Assembly: GCF_928391935.1 (NCBI RefSeq)
Contig: NZ_CAKMTD010000005.1
Coordinates: 1-64,000, forward strand
Direction: 5' to 3'
Length of the DNA stretch: 64,000 nt
Origin: Rothia nasimurium
Lineage (GTDB): Bacteria; Actinomycetota; Actinomycetes; Actinomycetales; Micrococcaceae
This document shows positions 34,595-43,262 of this stretch, piece after piece (position 1 is the first letter of the stretch; each line of letters starts with the position of its first letter). The position numbers and the translations under genes are program-made. Below the pieces are notes generated by a model. That model worked only from the letters and a program-made list of their open reading frames with translations. It made no database searches and was not told the DNA's origin.

Positions 34595-35020
34595 CTAACG
34601 AGAAAGTTCGTCGAGCAGAGCCCTGACGCGGTGATCAATATCGTCGCGAATCAGGGCCATACGCTCTGCACCCTCAATACCCTGGTGGGAAGGCTCTACA
34701 GGTTCCCAACGCTCAGTCTTAGCCAGAATCTCAGGGTCATCGGTTTCAAGCTGGGCAGTAGTCCCGACAATAACGATGCGGTCCGCGGCAGCTAGATCTT
34801 CGGCCGACGCGAACTTGGGGGTACCTGCGCTCATATCTGCCCCAATTTCGGCCAGCGAAGCGGCCGATTCAGTGTTCACCGCACTACCCACCGCAGCCTT
34901 GGTACCCGCCGAAGTTGCGCGCACGCGTCCTTGCGTATGGAGGTTCATCAGGGCCTCAGCCATCTGCGACTTACCCTTGTTGGATTGGCAAATAAAAAGG
35001 ACGCTGGGGGTGGGGCTCAC
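34595..35020 (-). CDS. arsC: Low-molecular-weight phosphatase family, arsenate-mycothiol transferase type (paralogue 1)
   Basis: A 141-residue protein with the LMW-PTPase fold. The P-loop is CQSNKGKSQMAEA (Cys11), with Lys in place of the Arg of classical phosphatases, as I recall for corynebacterial ArsC1/ArsC2 arsenate-mycothiol transferases. It shares with them SAGTKAA, ESAASLAEIGADMS and the ADRIVIVGTTAQ segment. The C-terminal RIRDD-like region (MALIRDDIDHRV) is conserved. Those enzymes form an arsenate-mycothiol adduct later reduced by a mycoredoxin. GTG start with GAGGAGG. No arsR or arsenite pump is adjacent, so a detoxification role is not proven. A near-copy lies at 42674. Confidence 0.83.
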   Translation of the reverse strand: MSPTPSVLFICQSNKGKSQMAEALMNLHTQGRVRATSAGTKAAVGSAVNTESAASLAEIGADMSAGTPKFASAEDLAAADRIVIVGTTAQLETDDPEILAKTERWEPVEPSHQGIEGAERMALIRDDIDHRVRALLDELSR

Positions 35021-35283
35021 GGGGCCTCCTCGGGGCTGGTGCGGGTGGGCTACTACCCACCGTGGTGAGACGCGTATAGAGACGACCTTACCGCCTCATG
35101 CTTAACATCGAATGAATTCTTTAACGACCTGTCTATCAGGTTAAGCTGCTCCACGGCGAAAGCATGCGGAACAGGGCCCTACCACCTGCCAGGTATGCCC
35201 AAAAACTCATTTATCTGCAGCGTCTAAAAATGTTATCTTGATTCGTCTGATACTTTTCCCCACAACCCCCGAAAGGGCCCCGA

Positions 35284-36468
35284 TTGACCTCACACGACGC
35301 CTACCTTAACGCCGCCTCTGATGCAGAGCTTAACCCCACCTTCCCCCGTATCGACTTCCGTTACCTCTCTGAAGCCGACATGATTGCAGCCGGCGTAGAG
35401 GACGTCTCAGCCTGCACTGACGCCATGGAAGAAGCCCTTGCCCTTCATGCCCGCGGTGATTACCGTATGGGTGGCCACAACGGTGAATCCCATGGCTCCA
35501 AGGTACAGTTTCCCGTCAACCCCGCCCATGAGGGTATGCCTGCGGACGGCCCCGATCGCCGTTACGTTGCCATGCCCGCCTACCTGGGCGGTTCTTTCCG
35601 TACGATGGGCGTGAAAACCTACGCCTCTAACCTTGAGAACCGTGACAAGGGTCTGCCACGCTCTATTTTGATGATGACCCTCAACGACGCCACTACCGGC
35701 GCCCCTCTGGCCTACATGAGCGCTAACCTGCTTTCGGCCTACCGTACCGGTTGCGCCTCCGGCGTCGGGGCCCGTCGTTTTGCCCCCAAGAATGCTAAGG
35801 TGCTTGGCCTGCTGGGCCCCGGCGTCATCGCCAAGGCAACCGTTGCTGCCCTCATTGAAGCCCGCCCCAGCGTTGAAACCATCAAGGTTCTTGGCCGTTC
35901 CCAGAAGGGTATTGACACTTTCGTGGAATGGGCCCAGGAGACTTACCCCGGCATGAACGTCATTGCCGTTGAAGAACTTGAAGAGGTTGTGCGCGACTCA
36001 GATATCGTCACCTTCTGCACTTCAATTCACGTGGGTGACCCTGAAACCTACCCCACCGTCCGCCGTGAATGGGTCAAGCCCGGCGCCTTCTTTGCTATGC
36101 CTGCTGCCTGCAACCTGGACGAGGGCATGTTTGAGCCTGACGTGCGTAAACTCGTCGATAATGCCGGTATGTACGACGCCTGGGCTGAGGAAACTGAGCC
36201 CGGTAAGTCCCACAATTATGTCTCCATTATCGGTTGTAAGTTCAACGACCGCATCCACAACGGCCTCATGGAGGCTTCTGAGCTGCGTGACATGGGTGAA
36301 GCCCTCAACCACCCCGCTCCCGAGGATGACGAAGAGAAGATCACTGTCTATTCCGTTGGCGGCATGCCAATTGAGGATGTTGCCTGGGCTACTGTGGTCT
36401 ACCGCAAGGCTGTCCAGAAGGGGATTGGCACCGTGCTGAACCTCTGGGACGTCCCCGCTATGTCCTAA
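35284..36468 (+). CDS. Ornithine cyclodeaminase/mu-crystallin family protein
   Basis: A 394-residue NAD(P)-binding protein of the OCD/mu-crystallin superfamily. YVAMPAYLGG and GVKTYASNLENRDKGLPRS (about 97-125) form the substrate half. LLSAYRTGCASGVGARRF precedes the Rossmann motif VLGLLGPGVIAKATVAAL (about 178-195), and DIVTFCTSIHVGDPE lies near 240. Family members include ornithine cyclodeaminase, ketimine reductases and a group sometimes labelled tyramine oxidase subunit B; I cannot choose among these. Start: TTG 35284 after CGAAAGGG. A clear terminator follows at 36491. Confidence 0.83.
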   Translation: MTSHDAYLNAASDAELNPTFPRIDFRYLSEADMIAAGVEDVSACTDAMEEALALHARGDYRMGGHNGESHGSKVQFPVNPAHEGMPADGPDRRYVAMPAYLGGSFRTMGVKTYASNLENRDKGLPRSILMMTLNDATTGAPLAYMSANLLSAYRTGCASGVGARRFAPKNAKVLGLLGPGVIAKATVAALIEARPSVETIKVLGRSQKGIDTFVEWAQETYPGMNVIAVEELEEVVRDSDIVTFCTSIHVGDPETYPTVRREWVKPGAFFAMPAACNLDEGMFEPDVRKLVDNAGMYDAWAEETEPGKSHNYVSIIGCKFNDRIHNGLMEASELRDMGEALNHPAPEDDEEKITVYSVGGMPIEDVAWATVVYRKAVQKGIGTVLNLWDVPAMS

Positions 36469-36490
36469 CCCCTTTCCCTGGGATAGCAGA

Positions 36491-36523
36491 AAGGACGCCG
36501 GTGAGTAGTTCACCGGCGTCCTT
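36491..36523 (+). terminator. Terminator after the mu-crystallin-family gene
   Basis: AAGGACGCCGGTGA and TCACCGGCGTCCTT pair perfectly (14 bp) around a 5-nt loop, and the T run continues into TTAG. It begins 22 nt past the stop. The arms carry the GGACGCC heptamer. Confidence 0.9.
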
Positions 36524-36539
36524 TTAGTTAAGCGGGGGC

Positions 36540-36650
36540 GCGGGGACGGCCGTGCTGGAAGCCTGCTGGCGCGGGGCTGGCGTGAATCGCTGCGAGCCCC
36601 CCAGGGCGAGCTGCGAGAGGGTCGGCAGGCGGAAGCACGGCCGTCCCCGC
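36540..36650. repeat. 111-bp multi-tier hairpin between convergent genes
   Basis: Perfect 17-bp outer arms (GCGGGGACGGCCGTGCT and complement) enclose a GCCTGC/GCAGGC stem and an apical GGGGCT/AGCCCC hairpin. It lies between a terminator and the 3' end of the M13 peptidase gene. It could terminate the peptidase transcript, or be a structured RNA or mobile palindrome. Confidence 0.6.
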
Positions 36651-36667
36651 ACTTTGTGCAGTTTCTT

Positions 36668-38644
36668 CTACCAGATGCGCACGCGCTCTTCCGGTGCCAG
36701 GTAGAGGGCGTTCTCAGGCTGTACGTCGAAGGCGGTGTAGAACTCGTCGATGTTGCGGACCACGCCGTTGACGCGGAACTCCTCGGGGGAGTGCGGGTCG
36801 ATGGCTAGGAACATTTCGGCGGTCTGCGGGCGGGTCTTCATACGCCAGCCCTGGGCCCAGGAAATAAAGACGCGCTGGGTGGCGGTCAGGCCGTCGATGA
36901 CGGGGGCAGTGTCGAGGGTGAGGCCCTGACGTTCCAGGTAAATCTGGTAGGCCTTAAGGGCGATGGAGAGGCCGCCCAGGTCGCCGATGTTTTCGCCTAG
37001 GGTCAGTTCGCCGTTGACGGTGAACTTCTCGGGGTCCAGGCCGGTGGGAGTGTAGCCGTTGTACTGCTCCACCAGGGCCTTGGTGCGGGCGGAGAACTCT
37101 TCGCGGTCGGCGTCCGTCCACCAGTTGTTGAGGGCGCCGGTGCCGTCGTACTTGGAGCCCTGGTCGTCGAAGCCGTGCCCGATTTCGTGGCCGATGACGC
37201 CGCCGATTGCGCCGTAATTTACTGCCGGGTCTGCCTCAAGGTCGAAGTAGGGAGCCTGCAGGATCGCTGCGGGGAAGACAATCTCGTTGGCCGGGGGCAT
37301 GTAGTAGGCGTTGACGGTCTGCGGGGTCATGAGCCACTCGGTCTTATCAACGGGCTCGTTGATACGGGCAACCTGGAACTCGTGCTCAAACTGGCCTGAG
37401 CGACGCAGGTTTTCGAAGAGGTCGTCGGTGAGTTCCAGGGTGGAGTAGTCGCGCCACTTGTCGGGGTAGCCGATCTTGGTGACGAACTGGCTCAGCTTGT
37501 CGAGGGCGCGGGCGCGGGTTTCGTCGGTCATCCAGTCCAGGGTGGTGATGGAGCGGCGGTAGGCTTCGAGTAGGTCCTCGACCAGTTCCATCATGGCAGC
37601 CTTGTGGGTGGGCGGGAAGTGGACAGCGACGTACTCCTTGCCCAGTTCTTCGCCGAGGGCACCTTCGACCAGGCCGACGCCGCGCTTCCAGCGGTCGCGC
37701 TGCTCTTCGGTGCCGGAGAGGGTGCGGCCGTAGAAGTCGAAGTTTTCGGCTGAGATTGCGTCGGTGAGGTAGGGGGAGCGGGCATGGGCCATGTGCCAGA
37801 TGTACCAGAGCTTCCAGATGAAGAGGGGCGCGGACGTCCACATCTGGGCAGCTGCCTCAAAGTAGGAGGGCTGGTTGACGACGACGGTACCGGCCTTTTC
37901 GGTGGAAATGCCCATGCCTGCTAGCCAGGTGGTGAAGGGGAAGCCGGGGAACTTGTCGTCCAGGTCGGCGGCGGCAACGGGGTTATAGCGGAGGTTGGCG
38001 TCGCGGGATTTGACCTTGTCCCAGTGGTGGGAGGCCAGTTCGGTTTCGTGGGCGAAGACGGCGCGGGCGGCGTCGGCAGGTTCGAGGCCGAAGCTTTCGG
38101 CGAGGCCGGTGAGCTCGAACATGCGGCTGATGTGGGCGACGTAGGCGTCGCGCAGGTCGGCGTATTTTTCTTCGCGGTAGTAGGACTCGTCGGGCAGGCC
38201 CAGGCCGGTTTGGGTGAGGTAGAGGACGTACTTGTCGGGGTTTTTGGCGTCGATGCTGGTGTACCAGCCGATGGGGCCGCCGTGGCCGTGAATATCAAGC
38301 TGGGACATGACAGCTACGAGGTCATCTGCGGTTGCGGCGTCGAGGACGGGCTGAACTTCGGCCAGGAGCGGGGCGAGGCCGTCCTGCTCGATCTTGTCGG
38401 TGTTCATGAAGGAGGCGTAGAGGGCGCCGATGCGGGAGGTGGGTTCGTCGGCCGCAAATTTTTCGACGATGTCACGGACGTGTTCCTCGGCTGCGTCGCG
38501 GAGGAAGTACATGCCGCCGTCGCGGGAGCGGTCGGCGGGAATTTCGTGGGCGTCGTACCAGGTGCCGTTGACGTGGCGGAAGAAGTCGTCGGCTGGGTTG
38601 GTGGCGGGGTCGAGGAAGCTAGTGTCAATACCGGTGTTACTCAT
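36668..38644 (-). CDS. M13 family metallopeptidase (neprilysin/PepO-like)
   Basis: A 658-residue zinc endopeptidase of the neprilysin family, cleaving oligopeptides. The zinc site is VIGHEIGHGFDDQGSKYDG (in pieces, HExxH at about residue 490), with the third ligand in ENIGDLGGLSIALKAY (Glu about 552). The NAYYMPPANEIVFPAAIL substrate-site segment is near 446 and the C-terminal RVRIW ending is conserved. There is no signal peptide or anchor, so it is probably cytoplasmic like PepO. ATG start. Monocistronic, with complex hairpin DNA just downstream. Confidence 0.93.
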   Translation of the reverse strand: MSNTGIDTSFLDPATNPADDFFRHVNGTWYDAHEIPADRSRDGGMYFLRDAAEEHVRDIVEKFAADEPTSRIGALYASFMNTDKIEQDGLAPLLAEVQPVLDAATADDLVAVMSQLDIHGHGGPIGWYTSIDAKNPDKYVLYLTQTGLGLPDESYYREEKYADLRDAYVAHISRMFELTGLAESFGLEPADAARAVFAHETELASHHWDKVKSRDANLRYNPVAAADLDDKFPGFPFTTWLAGMGISTEKAGTVVVNQPSYFEAAAQMWTSAPLFIWKLWYIWHMAHARSPYLTDAISAENFDFYGRTLSGTEEQRDRWKRGVGLVEGALGEELGKEYVAVHFPPTHKAAMMELVEDLLEAYRRSITTLDWMTDETRARALDKLSQFVTKIGYPDKWRDYSTLELTDDLFENLRRSGQFEHEFQVARINEPVDKTEWLMTPQTVNAYYMPPANEIVFPAAILQAPYFDLEADPAVNYGAIGGVIGHEIGHGFDDQGSKYDGTGALNNWWTDADREEFSARTKALVEQYNGYTPTGLDPEKFTVNGELTLGENIGDLGGLSIALKAYQIYLERQGLTLDTAPVIDGLTATQRVFISWAQGWRMKTRPQTAEMFLAIDPHSPEEFRVNGVVRNIDEFYTAFDVQPENALYLAPEERVRIW

Positions 38645-38730
38645 GCCCCTTAGTTTAGGGGGCAGGACGCGCCCCCGTCAGCTGGGTCACGCAGGTTCGG
38701 CTAAGAGCGTGAGCGTCCATCCCTCACCGC

Positions 38731-38798
38731 CTTTGGACCATATGGGGCTCAAAAAAGGGGTAAAAATGGGCAATTTTTGGGCTCATTCCGGTCCAAAG
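38731..38798. repeat. 68-bp palindromic element upstream of the Lys-rich protein gene
   Basis: CTTTGGACC pairs exactly with GGTCCAAAG at the ends. Inside lie an AAAAAT/ATTTTT hairpin and a direct GGGCTCA repeat. The size resembles the family 1 element but the sequence does not match. It is single copy in this window. Confidence 0.5.
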
Positions 38799-38884
38799 GC
38801 AAGGGAACGTGCCGCTGCTACTTAACAAGAATTCCGAGGACTAGGCTAGATAATACGAGAACACCGCCGTCGAAAGGCACCGTC

Positions 38885-39871
38885 ATGGGTAAGAAGCCAG
38901 AACTCAGCAAGGAACTTAAGCGCTCCACGGGCAAGGCCCAGGAACGCTACATCAAGGCCTACACGAAAGCCCTCAAGAAGCACGATGACGTGAAGAAGGC
39001 CCGCAAGAAAGCCCAGAAGAAACTGGAGGAGAAGTATGAGCTGGTCGGTAAGGCGTACCAAAAGATATCTGACAACAAGCCCCAGCAAGCAGATCACAAG
39101 GAAAATCAGAAGAAAAACAAGGGTAAAGGTAAGAGTCAAACCCCGGCCGGTGCGCGTCCCCAGCCCGACAAGGTCACTCAAAAGAAAACTAAAAAAGACG
39201 CTCAAAAAGCTGACCGGCCTAGCGTAAAGGCCAAGAAGAAAGACCAGGACGCCGCCGCCTGCCCTGGCAAGACCAAGAAGGGGGCCGACAAGGCACAGGC
39301 AGAAAAGAAGGCATCGCTGAAGAAGGCTGACAAGAAAAAGTCGAAGAAGTCAGATCCTAAGAAGGCCCAGAAAGCTGAGCCGAAGAAGACTGACAAAAAA
39401 GCCAAGAAGAGCGCAGCCCAGCGTGAGGCAGAGCTGATTCTAGCTACCGTCGACGCCCCCGCTGAAGAACCTATCACCTACGAGGACATCCTGGACGCCG
39501 AGGCCGTCACCCCCGAAGACATCGACGCCTTTGAAGAGAACTCAACCCTGCCCGAGCTAGACCTGCCCGAAACGATCACCGGGGTAGGGGCGTCCGAGGG
39601 CCTGGCCCCTGAAGAGGCCGACGAGCCAGATAACGCCGAAGAAACCTACGAAGAGGTCTTCACCAACCCCAACCTAGCTGACGACCCCGCCGCCCCGGCG
39701 TCCGCCCCGGAAGAGAAGCTAGCCGTTGAGAACCTGCTGGTCGACGAAGCTGACCCCCTGGACGGAATGACCCGCAACCAGCTCTACAAGCTGGCCCAGG
39801 GCCTTGAAATCCCAGGGCGCTCCGCCATGACCAAGGCCCAGCTGCTAACTGCCGTCCGCGCAGCCCGGTAA
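38885..39871 (+). CDS. ChaB-like / Lys-rich / Rho_N-domain protein
   Basis: A 328-residue three-zone protein. Residues about 10-60 (GKAQERYIKAYTKALKKHDD...ARKKAQKKLEEKYE) resemble a ChaB domain. Residues about 70-185 are an extremely Lys-rich, low-complexity linker, and about 190-285 an acidic Glu/Asp-rich segment. The last 40 residues (DGMTRNQLYKLAQGLEIPG, then MTKAQLLTAVRAAR) form a Rho_N/SAP-like helical domain. Nucleoid- or RNA-binding is a reasonable inference from the basic tract plus the SAP-like end; polar bacterial histone-like proteins have similar tails. The ATG at 38885 follows CGAAAGG; the frame open upstream to 38777 includes the palindromic DNA and is rejected. Confidence 0.8.
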   Translation: MGKKPELSKELKRSTGKAQERYIKAYTKALKKHDDVKKARKKAQKKLEEKYELVGKAYQKISDNKPQQADHKENQKKNKGKGKSQTPAGARPQPDKVTQKKTKKDAQKADRPSVKAKKKDQDAAACPGKTKKGADKAQAEKKASLKKADKKKSKKSDPKKAQKAEPKKTDKKAKKSAAQREAELILATVDAPAEEPITYEDILDAEAVTPEDIDAFEENSTLPELDLPETITGVGASEGLAPEEADEPDNAEETYEEVFTNPNLADDPAAPASAPEEKLAVENLLVDEADPLDGMTRNQLYKLAQGLEIPGRSAMTKAQLLTAVRAAR

Positions 39872-39981
39872 ACCTGCCTGCCCCCGGGGCCCTAACCTAG
39901 CGGGCCCCGGGGTGCTGTGACCTATATCTGTGAGCAAACAGCTATTACGCGAAAGGTAAGACAGGAGTAGGCTTAACGCCT

Positions 39982-41502
39982 ATGTCTTCAACGAAAACAC
40001 ACTCACAGAACCCTGAAACTGGCACAAACCCAACAGTCTCAACCGGCCCGGGCACCGCGTCCGTACCCGTGGCCCACAAGCTAGAACGCCACGAGTTCCT
40101 GCTGCTGGCCATCATGGTGATTGCGGCTTTTGTGCTTATTCTCAACGAAACCCTCCTGGGTGTTGCCCTGCCTGACATCATGGCAGACCTGAGCATTTCA
40201 GCCTCCACCGCCCAGTGGACCTCTACCGGCTTCATGCTCACTATGGCCGTGGTGACTCCAGCCTCGGGCTTCATCATCTCCCGCTACTCCATCCGCACGG
40301 TTTTCGTGGCGGCTATGGCCCTCTTCTCCCTGGGTACCCTGGTAGCGGCTACCGCACCCGGTATTGCCCTGCTCCTGGTCGGGCGCGTCCTGCAGGCAGG
40401 CGGCACCGGCGTGATGATTCCCCTGCTCATGACCACCATGATGCGCCTGGTTGCCCCCAGCAAGATTGGCCAGGCCATGGGCATCATCGGCATGGTCATC
40501 TCAGCGGCACCCGCTGCCGGGCCGACCGTCTCAGGCATCATCCTCAATGCCGCCTCCTGGCGTTGGCTCTTCTGGCTGATCCTGCCCATCGGTATCCTTG
40601 CCCTCATCATTGGTCTGCGCCTGGCCCCCCGGGAGGCCCCCGGGGCCAGCACCCAGAAGCTGGACCTGCTTTCTATCGTCCTTTCAACCCTGGGCTTCGG
40701 CGGCCTAGTGCTGGGCCTGTCGTCCATGGGTGGCGACTCAGCCCACGGTGGCGCCCACCTGCCCGTTAACCCCTGGGTTGTGGTTGTTGCGGCCGCCGTC
40801 CTCATCGCAATCTTCGTGTGGCGCCAGATCCAGCTGCAAGATCGCGGCCCCTTCATGGACATGCGCATCTTCCGCGCCCGCCCCTTCACCCTGACCGTCA
40901 TTATGAGCTCAGTCGGTATGGGCGTCATGCTGGGAACCGCCATCATGATCCCCCTCTACACCGTGAACGTCCTGGGCATGACCGCCCTACAGACCGGCCT
41001 GATGCTCCTGCCCGGCGGGGTGCTGATGGCCGTGCTCAGCCCCTTTGTTGGGCGTCTCTCGGACCGCTTCGGTGCCCGTACCCTGGTGATCCCCGGGGCC
41101 CTGCTCTTCAGCGCCTCCATCTGGCTGATGAGCACCTTCTCGGCGTCCACCCCGGTCTGGTACATTATCGCTACCTACATGCTCATGACCTTCTCCCTGC
41201 CCCTCATCAATACCCCCATGATGTCAGTGGGCCTGGCCTCGCTGGGGCATGAACTGCACGCTTTTGGCTCCTCTGCCATGACGACCTTCCAGCAGGTATC
41301 AGGTGCGGCGGCAACGGCCTCCTTTGTGGCCCTGATGGGGGTTGGTATGGCCGCCCACGGCGGGAGTGGGGTAGAGGCCTACATGGCCGGTGTCCACCTG
41401 GCCTTCCTGGTGGCCGCCTTCCTCTCCCTAGCCTCTATTGTGGTGGCCTTCCTGGTGCCCCGGGGTAAGGCTGCTGCCGGTCACGCACCGATGGCCCACT
41501 AG
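39982..41502 (+). CDS. MFS transporter, DHA2/EmrB-QacA family
   Basis: A 506-residue drug:H+ antiporter with 14 predicted helices. A polar Thr/Pro-rich N-terminus precedes helix 1 at about residue 35. Helix 1 contains LNETLLGVALPDIMADL (DHA2 motif with D1-like acidic position). The motif C-like segment GRVLQAGGTGVMIPLLMTTM is near 133 and the motif A-like loop FVGRLSDRFGARTL near 355. Substrates are unknown; relatives export cationic drugs and dyes. ATG start; own terminator at 41518. No adjacent regulator gene is seen. Confidence 0.9.
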   Translation: MSSTKTHSQNPETGTNPTVSTGPGTASVPVAHKLERHEFLLLAIMVIAAFVLILNETLLGVALPDIMADLSISASTAQWTSTGFMLTMAVVTPASGFIISRYSIRTVFVAAMALFSLGTLVAATAPGIALLLVGRVLQAGGTGVMIPLLMTTMMRLVAPSKIGQAMGIIGMVISAAPAAGPTVSGIILNAASWRWLFWLILPIGILALIIGLRLAPREAPGASTQKLDLLSIVLSTLGFGGLVLGLSSMGGDSAHGGAHLPVNPWVVVVAAAVLIAIFVWRQIQLQDRGPFMDMRIFRARPFTLTVIMSSVGMGVMLGTAIMIPLYTVNVLGMTALQTGLMLLPGGVLMAVLSPFVGRLSDRFGARTLVIPGALLFSASIWLMSTFSASTPVWYIIATYMLMTFSLPLINTPMMSVGLASLGHELHAFGSSAMTTFQQVSGAAATASFVALMGVGMAAHGGSGVEAYMAGVHLAFLVAAFLSLASIVVAFLVPRGKAAAGHAPMAH

Positions 41503-41517
41503 AAAAGCGAGGACGCC

Positions 41518-41556
41518 AGCACCCCTTTTTCTGCCACAGGGAGGAAAAGGGGTGCT
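41518..41556 (+). terminator. Terminator after the DHA2 transporter
   Basis: AGCACCCCTTTT and AAAAGGGGTGCT pair perfectly (12 bp) around a 15-nt loop, 15 nt after the stop. It is preceded by GAGGACGCC. T-rich on both strands, but only the plus-strand gene ends here. Confidence 0.75.
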
Positions 41557-41584
41557 TTGAACCACATCCCAGTAGTATGGCGGT

Positions 41585-42571
41585 ATGAGCATTGAATACC
41601 GCCAACTAGGTCAGAGCGGCCTGACCGTATCCACCGTCGGCCTGGGGTGCAACAACCTGGGCCGGGCCAAAACCGCCACCGAAAGCCAGGCCGGGACTAA
41701 CGCCGTCCTTACTGCCGCCGTTGAAGCCGGAATCACCCTCTTTGATGTGGCCGATATTTACGGGGCCGCACCGGGCGTCTCTGAAACCATGTTCGGGCAG
41801 GCCCTACGCGAAACCGGCATTGACCGCGACGAGATTGTGATTGTCTCCAAATTCGGCATGGACATGGGAGGGGCCAACGGCACCGACCACGGGGTGCGCG
41901 GCTCCCGCCGCTACATCATGCGGGCAGTCGAAGCGTCACTGAGCCGCCTGGGCACCGACTACATCGACCTCTACTTCCACCACACCCCCGACCCCGCCAC
42001 CCCCATGGAAGAAACCCTCTCCGCCCTGGGTACCCTCATCGACCAGGGCAAGGTGCGGTACATCGGCCACTCCAACCACGCCGGCTGGCAGATTGCCCAC
42101 GCCGAGCACCTGGGCCGGGCCCTAGGCCACCGCTACATTGCGGCAGAGAACAACTACAACCTGCTCGACCGCCGCGCTGAGCTTGAGGTTCTGCCGGCCG
42201 CGCGGGCTTTCGGACTGGGCGTGCTGCCCTACTTCCCCCTAGCCAACGGCCTACTGACGGGCAAGTACACGCGGGAAGCAACGCCGTCCGACGGCCGCCT
42301 GACCCGCATCAAGCCCGAGCTCCTTGAGGGTGCCAACTGGGACCAGCTTGAAGCCTTCTCAGCCTTCGCCGCCGAGCGCGGCCTAACCGAGGTGCAGGTC
42401 GCCTTCTCCTGGCTAGCCCAGCAAGAGCCGGTCGCCTCCGTCATTGCCGGGGCAACCCGCCCCGAACAGGTCCAGGCCAACGCCGCCGCAATCGTCCGCC
42501 GCTTCGACACCGATGAACTCGCCCTCCTCGACGAGATCTTCCCAGCCCCACAGAAAGTGGCGCTCTTCTAA
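41585..42571 (+). CDS. Aldo/keto reductase
   Basis: A 328-residue NADPH-dependent TIM-barrel oxidoreductase. Recognisable AKR features are GITLFDVADIYG (about 50-61, catalytic Asp and Tyr), the catalytic Lys in VIVSKFGMDMG (about 88-98), YIDLYFHHTPDPATP (catalytic His, about 128-142), and the cofactor segment SVIAGATRPEQVQANAAA near 285-302. It belongs to the YhdN/Tas-like group by layout. ATG start. The physiological carbonyl substrate is unknown. A bidirectional terminator separates it from the arsC-like gene. Confidence 0.92.
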   Translation: MSIEYRQLGQSGLTVSTVGLGCNNLGRAKTATESQAGTNAVLTAAVEAGITLFDVADIYGAAPGVSETMFGQALRETGIDRDEIVIVSKFGMDMGGANGTDHGVRGSRRYIMRAVEASLSRLGTDYIDLYFHHTPDPATPMEETLSALGTLIDQGKVRYIGHSNHAGWQIAHAEHLGRALGHRYIAAENNYNLLDRRAELEVLPAARAFGLGVLPYFPLANGLLTGKYTREATPSDGRLTRIKPELLEGANWDQLEAFSAFAAERGLTEVQVAFSWLAQQEPVASVIAGATRPEQVQANAAAIVRRFDTDELALLDEIFPAPQKVALF

Positions 42572-42627
42572 GGAAACACCCCCAGGCGTCCGCACCGCAC
42601 CTCATAGAAAACCCTGAACCTCACAGA

Positions 42628-42659
42628 AAAACCCCGCACCTCATAAGGTGCGGGGTTTT
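42628..42659. terminator. Bidirectional terminator between aldo/keto reductase and arsC paralogue
   Basis: AAAACCCCGCACCT and AGGTGCGGGGTTTT pair perfectly (14 bp) with a CATA loop, giving T tracts on both strands. The core AAAACCCCGCAC is identical to the terminator core at 16230. Confidence 0.92.
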
Positions 42660-42673
42660 ACATAATAAAAGAA

Positions 42674-43099
42674 CTAGGCCGTCAGCTCAGCCAACAGGGC
42701 GCGGACGCGGGCATCAATATCGTCCCGAATCAGGTTCATACGCTCCGCCCCCTCAATACCATCATGGGAAGGCTCCACAGTATTCCACCGCTCAGTCTTC
42801 GCCAATACCGCCTCATCGGCCGTCTCCAGCTGGGCGGCACTCCCCAGAATCACAATGCGGTCAGCCGCTGCCAGGTCATCGGCGCTCGCACACTTAGGGG
42901 TGCCACCAGTCATATCAGCACCAAGCTCAGCCAGCGACGCCGCCGACTCAGCATTCACCGCACTACCCACCGCAGCCTTGGTGCCAGCGGACGCCGCGCG
43001 AACCCGTCCTTGCGCGTGCAGATTCATCAGGGCCTCAGCCATCTGAGACTTGCCCTTATTCGATTGGCAAACAAACAAAACAAACGGAACAGAAGTCAT
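42674..43099 (-). CDS. arsC: Low-molecular-weight phosphatase family, arsenate-mycothiol transferase type (paralogue 2)
   Basis: A 141-residue paralogue of the protein encoded at 34595-35020, of equal length and identical at roughly four of five positions. It has the same P-loop, CQSNKGKSQMAEALMN, with Lys replacing the classical Arg, SAGTKAAVGSAVNAES, and the IRDDIDARV tail. One notable difference is an extra Cys in GTPKCASADD. The chemistry is expected to match paralogue 1: attack of the P-loop Cys-activated oxyanion with mycothiol. ATG start. No partner arsenic genes are nearby. The duplication appears to be ancient enough for synonymous divergence but recent enough to keep collinearity throughout. 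Confidence 0.83.
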   Translation of the reverse strand: MTSVPFVLFVCQSNKGKSQMAEALMNLHAQGRVRAASAGTKAAVGSAVNAESAASLAELGADMTGGTPKCASADDLAAADRIVILGSAAQLETADEAVLAKTERWNTVEPSHDGIEGAERMNLIRDDIDARVRALLAELTA

Positions 43100-43180
43100 A
43101 AAACCATCATACGGCCCCCGGCCCCGTAGAACCCCGCTCCCAACGCGCCCGTCCTACCAACACCAACAGACACCACACCC

Positions 43181-43228
43181 AAAAAGACCCCGCCCGCCCC
43201 ACCCGATACACAGGCAGGACGGGCAGGG
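43181..43228 (-). terminator. Terminator of the DUF4190/DUF4352 gene
   Basis: On the minus strand CCCTGCCCG pairs with CGGGCGGGG (one G-U) and is followed by TCTTTTT. It lies 35 nt after the stop at 43263. Confidence 0.7.
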
Positions 43229-43262
43229 CCCAGGCCAACTGACAAACAGCTAGGCCGAGAAA

